Below, piece by piece: positions 40,862-54,500 of a stretch of DNA of 64,000 nt. The notes under the pieces are model-generated. The model was given only the letters and a program-made list of their open reading frames with translations, did not search any database and was not told the origin of the DNA. Every line of letters starts with the position of its first letter. The first letter of the stretch is position 1. Where the stretch lies: assembly GCA_907165275.2 (NCBI GenBank), contig OU015651.1:208501-272500 (forward strand), given 5' to 3'. Both the position numbers and the translations under genes were made by a program. Origin of the DNA: Zygaena filipendulae (taxonomy: Eukaryota > Arthropoda > Insecta > Lepidoptera > Zygaenidae).

Positions 40862-41597
40862 GGGTACTGGTCGTATAAATTGGAAACCAAATAGCTATTC
40901 AAGGATTCGTCTTCTTCTTCTTTAATAATGGCGTCTATAATTATAATTTGCCAATGACAATGTTTCTTAATAATAACAATCTCTTCAAGGATTCGTTTCA
41001 AGCATTTCCCAAGCAGTTTCTTTTGAAAAAGTAACCTTACTGACATTGAGAGCAGCTGGCGCGAACCAATAAACAAGCAATAATAATCGTTTCAAAAACC
41101 ATAAACCAAGCGCGCAACTTTTATGATGCCATGACGAGAAATAAGCTGGTTTGCCTCATCCGTACCCTGCGCTAAGGAACTTAAGTTCCAATAAAACGTT
41201 ATTTGCACCTATATAGTTTTCATTTCACTTGCCCCGCTTAAATTATAAATCCCCTTGACACCTTCAGGAATCGATGATTTATAGTTTATATACAAAACAA
41301 CCTATCTATCCTATAAAACTACATTTTACTTCCCATCACTTTTTCATCACCAAACTTTATTTAAAATTCATTTATTTAGTGGCAATACTGGTAGTTTACA
41401 TAAGTGCATAGGAAGAATATCACTTTCTCTTACCCCTATACGCGAATACCTTGTCCATTATATTCCCCGTCTACGTGTTCGCCCTTTCTGGGACAGTCGC
41501 ATTCAGAGAGAAGGTAATCACTACGGTCGCATTCATATTATATAAACTGGTTGTATGGACTTTTTCCTTTGCATTACAAAAAAAATATTACTATGGG

Positions 41598-41969
41598 TAT
41601 GTTCCGTTATTACGGATAGCACTGGCCCTGGTTCAGTGCTCGCAAGTGACGAGAAATTCGTTCCATTATAACTTTCAGTATACTACCGAGTAACTGCAGT
41701 TTACATCAGTACGACACTGTAATCGTCGCGATTTTTGTACTGTGTGCGCTAGCGTGTTTTGAGGTAAGTTGCTGTCAGTGGTTTGATTACGTAATAAACC
41801 TCGGACCTATGATTAGTAGTGGAGACTGAAGAGTGGTCGACAGCATGACATGGATGACAGTATACTGGACCCCGTTCCGTTTTAAACAGTAAAGGTGCCT
41901 ATTGCGGATACTCTTGTCAGTCGTCATTGCGAGCACTGGGCCAGTGCTATCAGTAAAAGAGGAACATAC
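41598..41969. mobile_element. Inverted-repeat element upstream of Sec16
   Basis: Left arm GTATGTTCCGTTATTACGG with ATAGCACTGGCCC and right arm GGGCCAGTGCTAT to GGAACATAC are inverse copies of about 50 bp around 270 bp of unique sequence. Confidence 0.55.
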
Positions 41970-42592
41970 TACATACCAAAGTCTAGTTTTGTGTTGCCGA
42001 TAACGGAAACAATTTTATAATTTGAACAAAACCGACAGTAAAAATATTTTAGAGAACAACTAAATCGACAAGTAATTTATGAATATAGAACCACGAACAA
42101 AACTAAATGAAGAGATACTATACTATAGAATCAAAGTAAGCTTCTGTTTTTTTTATTTTCGAAGCAAGAAAACGTTTATTTTAACACAAGCAAGTCACAA
42201 TATTTGATGAAGAATATTAAAGATTTCAAAATATTATGTTTATGATTTTACAAGTTTACACCAATGGGGAAAACTTACAACCTAAATGTGGCTACACTGC
42301 CAACAAGGCACCTTCGATCGATGAGCTCTTGTCAACATTGTACTTTCTAAAATAATTATAAAAATATTCCAATAAGGATTGAATAATTTTCGATAGCACG
42401 ATCAGAACTCTAGTACTACTTTCGACAGTGTAATAGTTGCATTATTGTAATATAAATATACCGAAGCGTGGCAGTGAAAGTGCTCCGTGTGCGTCGAGTG
42501 ATTCCATGAAAGTGACGGGGCAAGTCGTCGCCGTATTAGCATATGTGAGCAGTTTCTTAGCTAATGTTACGTAAGCGGTGGTAGTTCGCGTC

Positions 42593-45500
42593 ATGTCGTG
42601 GATGAAACGGCCGCCGGGGCCCGCGGCGCCGCCGCCTGCTCCAGACCAGCCGCAGCCCTTCGCCCAGGTGAGCCGCTCTGACCACCGTCTATATCGTTGG
42701 CATGAACGTAAACAATGACGTGGACCTTCGTCCCTAGTGCACAGTTGAATCTAATGTGCTGATAATGTCACAATCGCCTTTTAATGTTCATTACTTACTA
42801 ATTATTTGCAATTCCAGCTTAATTTAATTATCTTTTTACTTATGATACTTAATAACCTTTCAGAGAGTTAATAGAAGACTATGTGATCCTTGATACTGCT
42901 GTAGATATTTGACTTGATACACTTTGATTACAAAATGAAGAACTCTTTAAATAAAAATTTGTCATGTCATAACATCCAGCCAATATATGAAAGTAATATA
43001 TAAACATTTTACCACCTGATCAGAAGTTAATAAATCCCTACTTCCCTACTATCCTTATTAATATTATAAATGTGGAAGTAACTGTCTGTTATGCTTTCAC
43101 ACCTTAACAGCTCAACTGATCATCATGAAATTTTTCATACATGTTGTCAGGGGTAAAGAGAAGGACATAGGATACTTTTATCCTGGAATTCCCACAGGAA
43201 CTTCGAAATTTACGTGGGTGAAATGGGATAAAATTTTGCATACACATTGTCAGGGGTGCAGAGGACATAGAGTACTTTTTACCCTGGAATTCCTGCAGGA
43301 ATTCCGAAATTAACATGAGTGAATCCGCGGGGTACAGCTAGTTTAATATTTTTTTTAGTTTGAGTTTTTGATGTGTATAATTGTAGATAATATGTTTAAT
43401 TTCAGCCCTATGGGACCCAACCAAACATCTATCCTGGTTTTCCTAGTGTTGAGCCATCCAACACTCAGGCCCAACAGTATTGGCAGCCCCAACCAGCACA
43501 GCTGCAGCAGCAGCAGCAGCAGCAGCAACCACAGCTCCAACCCCAACAACAGCCACAGTATAACCAGCAGTATGCACAGAGCTACCAGCAGGGTTACAGC
43601 AACAATGCTAACCAGGTGTACCAGCAGTCTACTCAGTACAACCAGAACTTCTCTAACCCATCATACGCTAACACCCAGCAAGGATACCAACAAAATTTTT
43701 ACCAAGGTCAAGGAGCTCAACCGAACTATTCTCAGTCAAAAGGGAACACTGACTGCTGGGAAGACAATTGGGACTGGGGGTGGGAGGACTCGTCTAAGCA
43801 GAGTCAGAAAATTGTCCCTCAGAACCCTCCACAGTTACAGGCACCACCCACACAACAGCAATCCGTCAAGAATGCTAATGTCTTGGATGAAAGTTTTGCA
43901 CCCACAAACACATGGAACTGGGCTATGGAAAATAAAATGGAAACTAAAGAACCTTTAGAAATAAAGCAAGATGTAGCCAATCAAGCATTACCTATAGAAA
44001 ATCCTCTCGGAAATAATCAAAATAATCCTGAAAATGATGTAAACACTCAAAGAAGTGCAAGCAATCTCTCAGCTCAACACCCGGCGGAGGAAGTGAGAAC
44101 TCTCAGTGACAGAGATGTGGTTAAGGAACGATTACCGAATTTGGCAGTAGGGAAACGGTTTCATTTAGATAATTTAACTCCACAGTGGTCTATTGAGTCA
44201 CAGATGTCTCAAGAGTCCAGTGATGGGCCGCACACCCACTCAGAGAGTACTTACAGAAGTGAGAACCAATCTAGGAATTCTAGTAAAAGCAGTCCTGGTT
44301 TAAATACTGAAAACTCCAATTTCAACTATTCTCAGTCAAGACTAGATGAGATACAAACCCAGAATAGTGAATGGTCCCAGATATCTAATGATGAACCATC
44401 ATTGGTAGATAATTTGCAAAGTCATAACAGCTTGGGCGTAAATCATGATGAACTGTCGCACAATTTGCAGGAAATGACCATCACCAACCGTGAAAATCCT
44501 ACACCAGATACTGTATGTCCTAGTGCTGCAAGTGATTCTAAAAATATTTCTGAAAATACACCTGCAAATATTCCAACCCCACTTTCCTACTCACCAGCCC
44601 ATTTATCAGCACCAGTCTCTTCTGGTTTACCACTCTCATCTTCATCACCATCACTGCAGATGGTGCCCCCTCCTCCAGTCTCGCTGATGTCACATTTGCC
44701 ACCAGCTTCATCAACTTCGGCCCCTGGCCTGCCTCCACCATCCATGTCTGCAGTACTGCCTCCTGCAAACTTTCCTCCTACTTCATCATCTCAAAATCCA
44801 TTTAAATTAGCAGGACAGTTTGCTCACAAGGCAGTGGCTAAGCTGTCATCAGGTGTTGTTCCTCCTAGTCAGTCCTTTCCTGCTCAAATAAACACTTCAA
44901 ACTTAGTATCGCCTGGAGTCGTAAACAAAGTAACACAACATAACAGAGCGCCAGTCGGTTTTGGAGCCAATTTAGAAACTGCACCCGATAATTCAGAGAG
45001 ACCAGACCCACCTCAAATGTCTGCATTCAGACCGGTCATACCGGTAGCTCAGCAAATGCCGGAAAATTTAGAAATAGCACCAAAGAATGATAGAAATGAA
45101 TATTTACAAACTGCTCATTTGTCTAGTGGTGATTATGAGGATAATACGGACTTCAGTCGCAGCGCTCCACCTCCTGGCCTGCGGAGAATGGTTTTAGGGC
45201 AACAAGAGTCTGAATATAATCAGAGCTTAAACATATCCGGGGACGAACCCCCTCCCGGGCTCGCCAGAATGGTGCCAGGGCAACAAACGGAGATCGATAG
45301 CGGCTACAATCAGACGAGTGACAACTATATGGACCGTCACATCGACGGACAACCCACCGACGGCACCGGGCGGCCTTACCGGCAGGCGGACGGCCAACAG
45401 ACGCTCGACAACTACGCTCAGCAGCCGCCGAACAGAGGACCCGAGAGAAGACCGATAGGCTTGGATAGAATGGTGCCGGGCGAACCTAGTAGTGTTGAAT

Positions 45501-48500
45501 ATTCGCAGTATCAAAGCACCAACTACGCGGGCGGCAACGAGCAGAGAGTCGTCACCGGAGTCGACCACGACTATCCGATAGCGACGGATGCCGGCCCCTC
45601 CGACGTGAGGGAACAGAACGTCGACGGCTCCGACTACACGGAACAACCTGCGAGGAACCCCTCCAGAAATGTGATCGGAGCTAGAGAGGCTAGCGAGAGC
45701 GCCTCGCCGGCCTTCAATCAGTCGCCGGAAGATCAGCAGCGTGAGGTCACCATGGAAGGAGAGAATTTACAGGATTTGAGCGTCATATCGTCCACGGACG
45801 CGTCGTTCGCGAGGGACGCGACGCTCGACGCCTGCAATGTGAACCTCTCCGACGCCGGCAAGGACAGAATGACCGAGTGTTCGGACCCCCTGGAACACAC
45901 TATAGCGAGCGGATCGAGGAGGCAGTCCCTCAATCGGACGATCACCTCGGGAGACGATTCCGAACGAGACAGAACATATACATCGTCTCCCAGGCGAGAC
46001 AGAGACAAAACGAAGTCGACCAGAGATCGGCAGAGGGACAAGGGTGATAGAGATCGCGACGGCCGCTACGCCCGAGACGACGGCCAGTATCAGGACAGGA
46101 GGAGTAAAGGGGACAAGCGGCCGGAGAAGGACAGAAGAGATCGGGACCGGGAGCGTGCCAGGAGGGACCGAGAGCGCGCCGACAGTCCCGACGAGCGGCG
46201 CCACAGGCACGGCACGAGGAACGCCCGCTACGAGACAGAGGACACCGACTACTACAGCGACAGGGAACGAGGGTGCGTACAGCTATTTTACATCTCTCAT
46301 ATTCAATAAGTAGGTCATTATTATCCCCATTGTTATCCCCATGTAGGTGACCAATTAGCGATGCGATGATAGCTCAGTGGTTAGTGCGTTCGGATTAAAC
46401 GCCGCAAGGTGTAGGTTCAAATCCTATCAATGAGCTTGAGCTGTCGGTGAAGGAAAACACCGTAAGGAAACCATAGCATGGTGGTAGGGCGCTCTCTAGT
46501 GCCCGGCTGGCTAGCTACCACCTTCAAGTTGCAAATCTGTCGCCAAGCACCTAACGGTGTGTTCCGGCAGCCCCACTTGAAACCCAGTTCCCATCCCCAT
46601 TCCAGGTCGGCAACGCACCTGCATGCCTTCTGGTGTTGCAGATGTCTATGACGGTAATCACTTACTATCAGGTGTACCACTTGCCCGTTTGCCCCCTATG
46701 ACATAAAAAAAATAGGGTAATAATGTAACTAGAAAAACCCTAGGGCGGTAAGTAATTAAAAAAAAAAACTTCACTCTTTCAAAAAGTTCGCGTACATCTA
46801 ACCATCATATACTGGCAATAGACATCATGCATTCAGCCCAATGACAAAAGAGGTCGCTTCGCTATTCAGCCTTGTCTTCGTATGAGTATAATAGTCATCA
46901 ATTTTTTAATATCGAACGGCGAAGCTCAATTTTGTTCTTGAAAAAAAAAAGAAGATGAAAAAAGGCGGGAATAGAAAACTTTTATTCTTGTAATGCCGGT
47001 TTTTTTCTACTTACCTCACAATCGAGATGTAAAGTAGAGTAGTTAGCTCGGGTGTGAGCATCAATTGCACCCTCGAACTATTTATTATAGGCGCACGAGC
47101 GCAGCGAGGCTGCATATCTCGTGCTGCAATTGTTGCCTTACAGCCCTTGGCTACTAATCTACTATTAGCGCAACATTGCGGTAGTGAAACTCGTATGTGG
47201 ACATGTTATCGTTGTTCCCAGTCGGTCGTACCGCGAGCGGTCGTACGGGGCCTCCAAGCCGCCGCGGGCCGGGGAGCGCGTGCGCGAGTGGGAGCGCCAC
47301 GGGCGGGAGGAGCGCGCGCGTCGCCACAGGACGGAGGAGCGCGAGGCGCAGGCCCGGCGCGGCGAGCGCGCGGAGCGCCACGAGCCGCGCTACCGGGACA
47401 TCGATCCCGCGCGCCCGCGCCGCCGCGCCAGGGGGGCGGACGAGCGCGCCAGGGGTGAGCCGCACGCACGCACGCGCACACGCACGTACACACACACACA
47501 CCCGCACGCACACACTTAATCATGCACACGCACACATGCACAGTTGCACACCCAAGCACACGCACACACAAGCACACACACACACACATACACACACACA
47601 CACAAAACAAACACGCACGCACACGTGTTTAGTTGTGGATATTCTCTAGGGTATAATATTATATTGAAGTGATAGAGATCTTAAAAAAAAAAACTTTTGT
47701 CCACAACTCTTTACACATTTTACACTTTTTATCTAATAGGCATGTGGACTAATTTTTATTTTTTAGTCCGTCTTGTAGATTATTAAAAAATATTGGACAC
47801 GTATTTTTTCTTTTTTTACGTAATCAAAAAATAACGGCGATATATTGAGTTGAAATTTTGCGTGACGTCACTATTCTGACAGTTTGTATGGCGGTTTTAG
47901 CGGTTAGTGACGTCACGACCCCCTCACCCTAAACTTTAATGCGCTTTATCTTTTGTATATTTTAATTTATTTGAAAAAACAAAAAATACGTGTCTATTGT
48001 TTTTTTTATTTTCTAACTGACGGACTAATTAGAATTTTGATTTTCAAAAGTAGTCCACATCCCCAATGTGAATTCCGCAAATGGCATTTTATATATTTAA
48101 TTTTGATACATTAGCTGTAAGGTTTTCCTCCAAAATAAAATAAGATAAAAATAAAGTATGAAAATCAAATATTATAGACACGTATTTTTTGCTTTTTCAA
48201 ATTAATGAAAATAGACATAGATAAAGCGCATTAAAGTTTAGGGTAGGGGACTCATGACGTCATTATTCAGTATAAGCCCCGTACAAACTGCACCGGGTTG
48301 TGACGTCACGTGAAATTTCAACTCAATGTGGCGCCGTTATTTTTTGATTACTCAAAAAAGATAAAATACGGGTCCAATATTTTTTACTAATCTACACGAC
48401 GGACTAAAAAGAAAAAATTAGTCAAGTAGCCAATTAGCCTTACACAGATATCAGTACGTATGTGAGTGGGATAGCGAAAGAGACGCCACGAGTTTCGCAT

Positions 48501-51500
48501 CGTTATCACACACTAATTGTTTTGAACGCGGAAATTCCAGGATAAAACATATCGTACGACAACGGGTATGCAAAATTTCATGATGATCGTTTGAGTAGGT
48601 TCAGGCGTGAAAGCGTTACAAACAAATAAACTCACTTTAACAAAAAGTTAGGATTTCGGACCTGTGGACGTTACTGCATTTTGCGCGTCAATTAGCTAGA
48701 TCACCAGGGTTGTGATCATCGAAACAAACTTTGGCAAGTTTCGATGTTGATAATCACACACTCCCACAATCGGGACCGCGTCTCTCCCAGAGTGCCCGGC
48801 CTCCTTAGCCAAGTTGACAATCTTTAATCGTTATATCGAAAACTAAGGAACTTATTGTCATGTCACGAAAAATTCGCTAGTGGCCACGTGACATGGCGAT
48901 ACGTTCCTTACTTTTCTATAGCGATAACGATTAACTTGGCTAAGGGGGCTGATATGTAATTAACTTTTTCAGTTGTAACGTTCTTTGGAGACGCGAAACC
49001 TGGCGGTAGTGGTAGGAGCGACGAAGGTACAGCTGCGTGTTGCCCGGTGTTGCCCGGTATTGCCCAGTGTTGCCCAGTGTTGCCCGGTGTTGTGCGGTGT
49101 GTCGCACCCGGCGCGTGTACTATACAGCATTGCATGATATACTCGTGTACCCACAGTGTGTCCGTTATATAATAATACATTTACAAAATAATCATTAACG
49201 CTTTTTGATGCTTACTGAAAATTTCGTTAAATAAAGATAGGTAGGTACATATAGCTTGTGTCATCGAGGGATAGGCAGAGCCTGTAAACTTCCAAATTCC
49301 ACCAGATACGTCTTTCAATCTAATTCAATTTGAGGTTTTCTGACATCACCGTTTTGATGGTGATGTTAAGTACGAAAGTCATATAGGTTGGTTTGCCAGT
49401 TGATTTTTTTTTTAATTTCAAACTCTGTAACAAGATCGTCTTTAAAAACTTCTTTTGCCGTGTCTGCGTTCTGTATCAGAAACGTTTGACGGTTTCAAGT
49501 GTCAATGCACGAAGCGAGATGTGCCTCGCATCGACTCGAGTGTATCGCGATACGATATCTTTGTTATCACAGCGCGTGCCCTCGTCGCGGCGCGGCTTTG
49601 TGCGGGATTATCTGAATAATATCCACATAAAGGGCATCGGGCGCGGACCTATTCCATTCAAATTTCATGCAAAATGCATGGAAATAAAGCGCAATTCGAC
49701 ACACGCGCCATCGTGACCACGTCCGAGCAATGATATTATATTAGACTAATTTTTTTTTAGTCCGTCTTGTAGATTAATAAAAAATATTGGACACGTATTT
49801 TCGTAATCGTCGTAACCAAAAAATAACGGCGATACATTGAGTTGAAATTTCGCGTGACGTCACTAACCGTGCAGTTTCTATGGCGGCTTGTAGCGGTAAG
49901 TGACGTCGCGAGCCCCCACCCTTAACTTTAATGCGCTTTATCTGTGTTTTTTCATTTATTTGAAAAATAAAAAAAATACGTGTCTAATGATTTTTTATTT
50001 TCTAACTGACGGACTAATTAGAATTTTGATTATCAAAAGTCGTCAACATCCCTATTGTGCTTTATTTCCATGCATTTGGCATAAAATTTTAATAGAATAG
50101 AAAGCCGCCCGTGCCATGTCCGCGCCCGACGCCATTGATATTGTGGCCTGCCGTGCGCCTTAGCTGCGACGGCGCGACGCGACGATGTTGCTGTGTGTGC
50201 CCCATTTGATACTGTCAATATAATAGCACGTCAATTTCATCTCATTGCACAATATGTAACGTGTAACTCCACCCACGTCTGATGACGAATTAAGGATTTT
50301 TGTTCTGTTGTATTTAGACATACTGAATGATTTTTCTATTGCGTCTGAACGTGTTCAATCTATGCTTATTGACGGACACCCTAATAACATCCAACACCAA
50401 ACACCAATTTCACCAACATTTTCGAATAATACTAAAGATGTTTAAAAAGTCCATTGTTTGAAAGCTAAGCTCAAAAAATACTTGACGGATTAAAATGAAA
50501 TCTGACATGTAGGAAGCTAAATGTCCTGACTTTACATTTGGGTTTGAGATGCTTTTTATGCTCAATAACAAGAGAGTTTTCGAAGAAATTCATTATAAGT
50601 AATACTCATCGTACCACCAAAGTAAGTAATTTTTGAATTCCAATTACTAAGATTTGACCTGTTCCATTCAAACGAAATTATATTCTTGACCGTTCATTAT
50701 GAACTGCACCTATTATTATTGAATAGTTTAAATACCATGACATTATTATTACTAATCATTATAATTGATTTGTAATTTATTAACTTAAAAATACCTATGT
50801 ATCAATTGTATATAACGCGTTGGTCTTTTGACTGTAATTGTTATTATGAAATAAATAAATAAATTCAGAAAGTATGATCGAATAAAATAATCTGTGTGTA
50901 CCATACCTACTGTGTGACGGAAAGTTATTTCATATTACAACATTACTATATTTATGTAATGTGTATATTAGTCGTGACCCACATTTCGTGTATTCATCTT
51001 GTGATCATGGCCCTTGGTCATGGTCCTAGGTCAGACGTCGTATAATATGAAGTGGTAAACAATATCCATAATAAAATGGAGTGCGTGTGCGCAGGCGCAG
51101 GCGGCGCGTACTCGCCGGCGTCGCGGGCGGAGTCGCGCGAGGCGCCGCCGCCAGAGCCCCCCAGCGACGAGGAGGCGGAGCGCGCGGCCCGCCGCCGCGA
51201 GCGCCGCCGCCACCGCTACAGGGACCCCTACTATGAAGGTGAGCCATCTTTAGCCGGCTACATATACGTGCCTCACTAGGCGAAAGAGCTGTAGGATCTG
51301 TAACGGTACAGAATACAGATCCTACAGTTCTGTAAAATTAAAAGTCTGCCTTGTGTAAACTTACACATTCATTATTAAAATTACTAGCTGTGCCCCGCGG
51401 TTTCACCCGCGGTAATTTCGGAGTTCCCGCGGGAATTCCGGGATAAAAAGTACCCTATGTCCTTCTCTGCACCCCTGACAACGTGCATGTCAAATTTCAC

Positions 51501-54500
51501 CGAAATCCGTTCAGCCGTTTTTGCGTGATTGAGTAACAAACATGCAAACATCCAAATATCCAAACACCCACACTTTCACTTTTATAATATTAGTAAGATA
51601 AATGTGTAAATTTACGGCAATGTTTTCAAATAGTTACGACAAAGATCTGCGGTGTCTCAACGCTCCCCGATGTGTATGAAACTTACCATATGATAGAAAA
51701 CATTTTTGAAAAGACTTCCCCGATAGAACGCCTAAATTTAGTAAAAACTAACTAGTATTTTCGTAAATTACTAAACTAAACGTATACTAGAACACGAACC
51801 CGATCAAACTCGATGTCGCCTTCATTTTAAATTTGGGACCAGTCTCTAGAAAACCTGATGGTTGTGAGCTAAAATAGCCTATTGTAACTCTATTCTCGAA
51901 CGCTACTTATTGTTCAAAATCTACAAAAGATAAATTGGTCCCGTCACGTTATCGATGTTGTGTATTGTGATGTGAGGCCTGTCACACGTCACAAGTCACA
52001 CAAAAAAATCGGACTGCACAGTCAGCATCAGAAAGTAACCACTTTTAAAAGTCGTTGAAGTTTAATGACTGACGAAAGTGTTTACATGTTTTTGATGCTG
52101 ACTGTATACTTTTTTGTAAATTGATGACTAATAGGGTTTTTGCTACCAAAAGATCATATAGCCTGTGCCTATAAAACGTTTGTTTTAAAATACCACCTTG
52201 GAGTGGTAAAGAATGTAGTATGAAATGTATTCGTTACGCCTGAAATTTGATATGAAGTTCAAGTTGAGTTATTTTAATCCGTTTAGTTAAATATTACATA
52301 CATAAGTATTTACGGTTTTAAAGTATGAAGAAATGCTCATAATTTTCCAAAAAATTCTTTACAAGCATCCCAATAGTATGTATATTTTGCAATATTCCAC
52401 TCCCTGTCAGTTTTAGATACAGGAAAAAATTAATTAAACACGTGAACTTTTAATACTGCATTCGTTACGTTAACGAATGCAGTTCGTGGGCGTGGTCATC
52501 CGGCGACGCTGGTGCTCGTACTAAACTGAGTTGATGCCCCTTCTATTCTGTTATATCTGTTCTGTGGTCCATTCTACATTTGGTTCACGTGCAGGCGCGG
52601 AGGCGGTGGCGGGCGCGGGCGCGGGCGCGGGCGCGGTGGCGGGCGCGGGCGCGGGGCTGTACGGCGACGCGTACACGGTGCAGCAGTACCAGTACTACGA
52701 GCACCTGCGGCTCACCAACCCGGCCGCCTACCTGCGCGTGTACAAGCTGGTGATGGCGGGCCAGCCGCCGCCGCCGCCGCCCGACTACCTCGCCGCGCTG
52801 CACCAGCCCCCGCGGCACCACCCGCTCGCGCACGCGCACGCGCACGCGCACGCCGCCGGCATCTACGCCGAAGGTAACACAAAAATTTTATTTATTTATT
52901 CATTTATTCAGCCAACAGAAATACACCAGCTTACAAATTACAACGTACAAATCTATATAATGATATTTCACACTCGTTTTGGAGGGGTAAGGAAACAAGA
53001 CGTGATTGCGTTTCTCTGTGAATATAGAGAAACAACATTCAATGCCCTTATTTCCAGGTCTTATCTATCTATAACTTTAAATATCTTTGATAACGTAAGG
53101 TTATGTAATTTATTAGACAGCCAAATTAAAATTAATGTCACGTCATGAATGACGTGTGACGTTTAGAAAACGAAATAAAAAAAAAACAAAAGTAAGTACT
53201 TAGGCTTTGGCAATCACACGACAAAGACCTATTAAAGAAACCGCTTGTATGTGCGTGGTTTTCTTTACATCTCCCCCCTTCAGAGAGTAACAATTGCATA
53301 TAGAACTGTATGTAATTGTTCATTCACTAACAAATACTGGAGATAGTTTTGTAATGTGATACAGATTTGATTCCGCTTTCTTACGTCCGGTATCGACTTC
53401 ATAGATTGAATTGGAAATCTTCTTCAAAATTTTGTATGGTCCTATCCGCAATTCATCCATTTTCTTCCTATTAAGTTTATTCCCATTTTCTACGTACACT
53501 CTATCTCCAACTTCGAAATCATATTCTTGTCTATGCAGGTTGAATATTTTTTTGTTATAATTGTGCGATTTCATTGTGTTCTCCAGAGCCAGTGTCCTAT
53601 CTCTTTTTAGGTCTTCTTTTGTGCATCTCGGTTTCAATTCAAGTGGAAGAATACCAACGTTTTCGCCTTCCAAGAGATATTTTGGGGTAAATTTCGTTAC
53701 TGTATGTTCCGTTTCGTTATATTTGTCTACACATTTCTTTGCAATAGTAGTCCATGCAATTTTTTCTTTTTTTTCATTTATTTTACATCTTATCTTGTTG
53801 ACTAAAGTTTGATTTAGCCTTTCATTGAGTCCATTTGAAAATGGTGAATCCACAGCAGTGAAAACCATTCTTATGTTTTCTTTCTTAAGGAAATCTTTAA
53901 ATTCTTTGGAATTTATACCAGGGTATTGATCAGTTAATATCGTATTAATATTATAACTTTGAGTTACATTTTTTATTAGTTTAATAAAATCACTGGAGTT
54001 TTGATTTCTTGATGTGAGTATATACGCATATCTTGTGAAGTGATCGACCAGAAGGTGCAAGTATTTTTTTGTCGACCTTGATCCTCCAAAGCCTCCAATA
54101 GTGTCAATGGATATAATTTCAAACGGGTATGTTGCTGGACCTAATTGTGACATTAAACCATATTTTGATTTCCTCCTTGATTTGTTTCTTATGCAAATTT
54201 CACAACAATCACAGATATGTTTTATGTTTGCAATGATATTCTTTGCTGCGTAGAATGGTGTTATTTTACTTATCATCTGGGTTCTCCCAATGTGGCAGTA
54301 AGTGTTATGGACGTCTTTTATTAGAGTCTTGCTAAGTTCTTCCGATAGTATGATTTTTTTTCTGTTTCTATTCTTTTTATAGTATATTTCATTCTCAAGT
54401 ATTAGCTTCCCTTTTTGTAATTCTAGATTTATATGTTGGTCATTTTTTATATCTTTCAAGTTAATTAAATTTACTACTTTTAAAAAGTCTTCAGCGTTGT

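Larger units (their letters stand above)
40124..42592. other. Spacer between THAP-like gene and Sec16
   Basis: Apart from the two inverted-repeat elements listed here, no gene is visible. The Sec16 promoter and 5' UTR should lie in the last few hundred bases; no clear core motif was found. Confidence 0.4.

Noticed and set aside
46365..46437. A tRNA gene
   Set aside because: Boxes A and B are present, but the cloverleaf is poor and the SINE body and oligo-A follow directly, so it is a tRNA-derived SINE head.
47184..47649. Long overlapping frames over the CA tract after Sec16 exon 3
   Set aside because: They are the real exon extended into a dinucleotide repeat (runs of His-Thr) or its antisense shadow.
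49041..49100. CRISPR-like array
   Set aside because: Six contiguous 10-bp units without spacers in a eukaryotic intron: a minisatellite.
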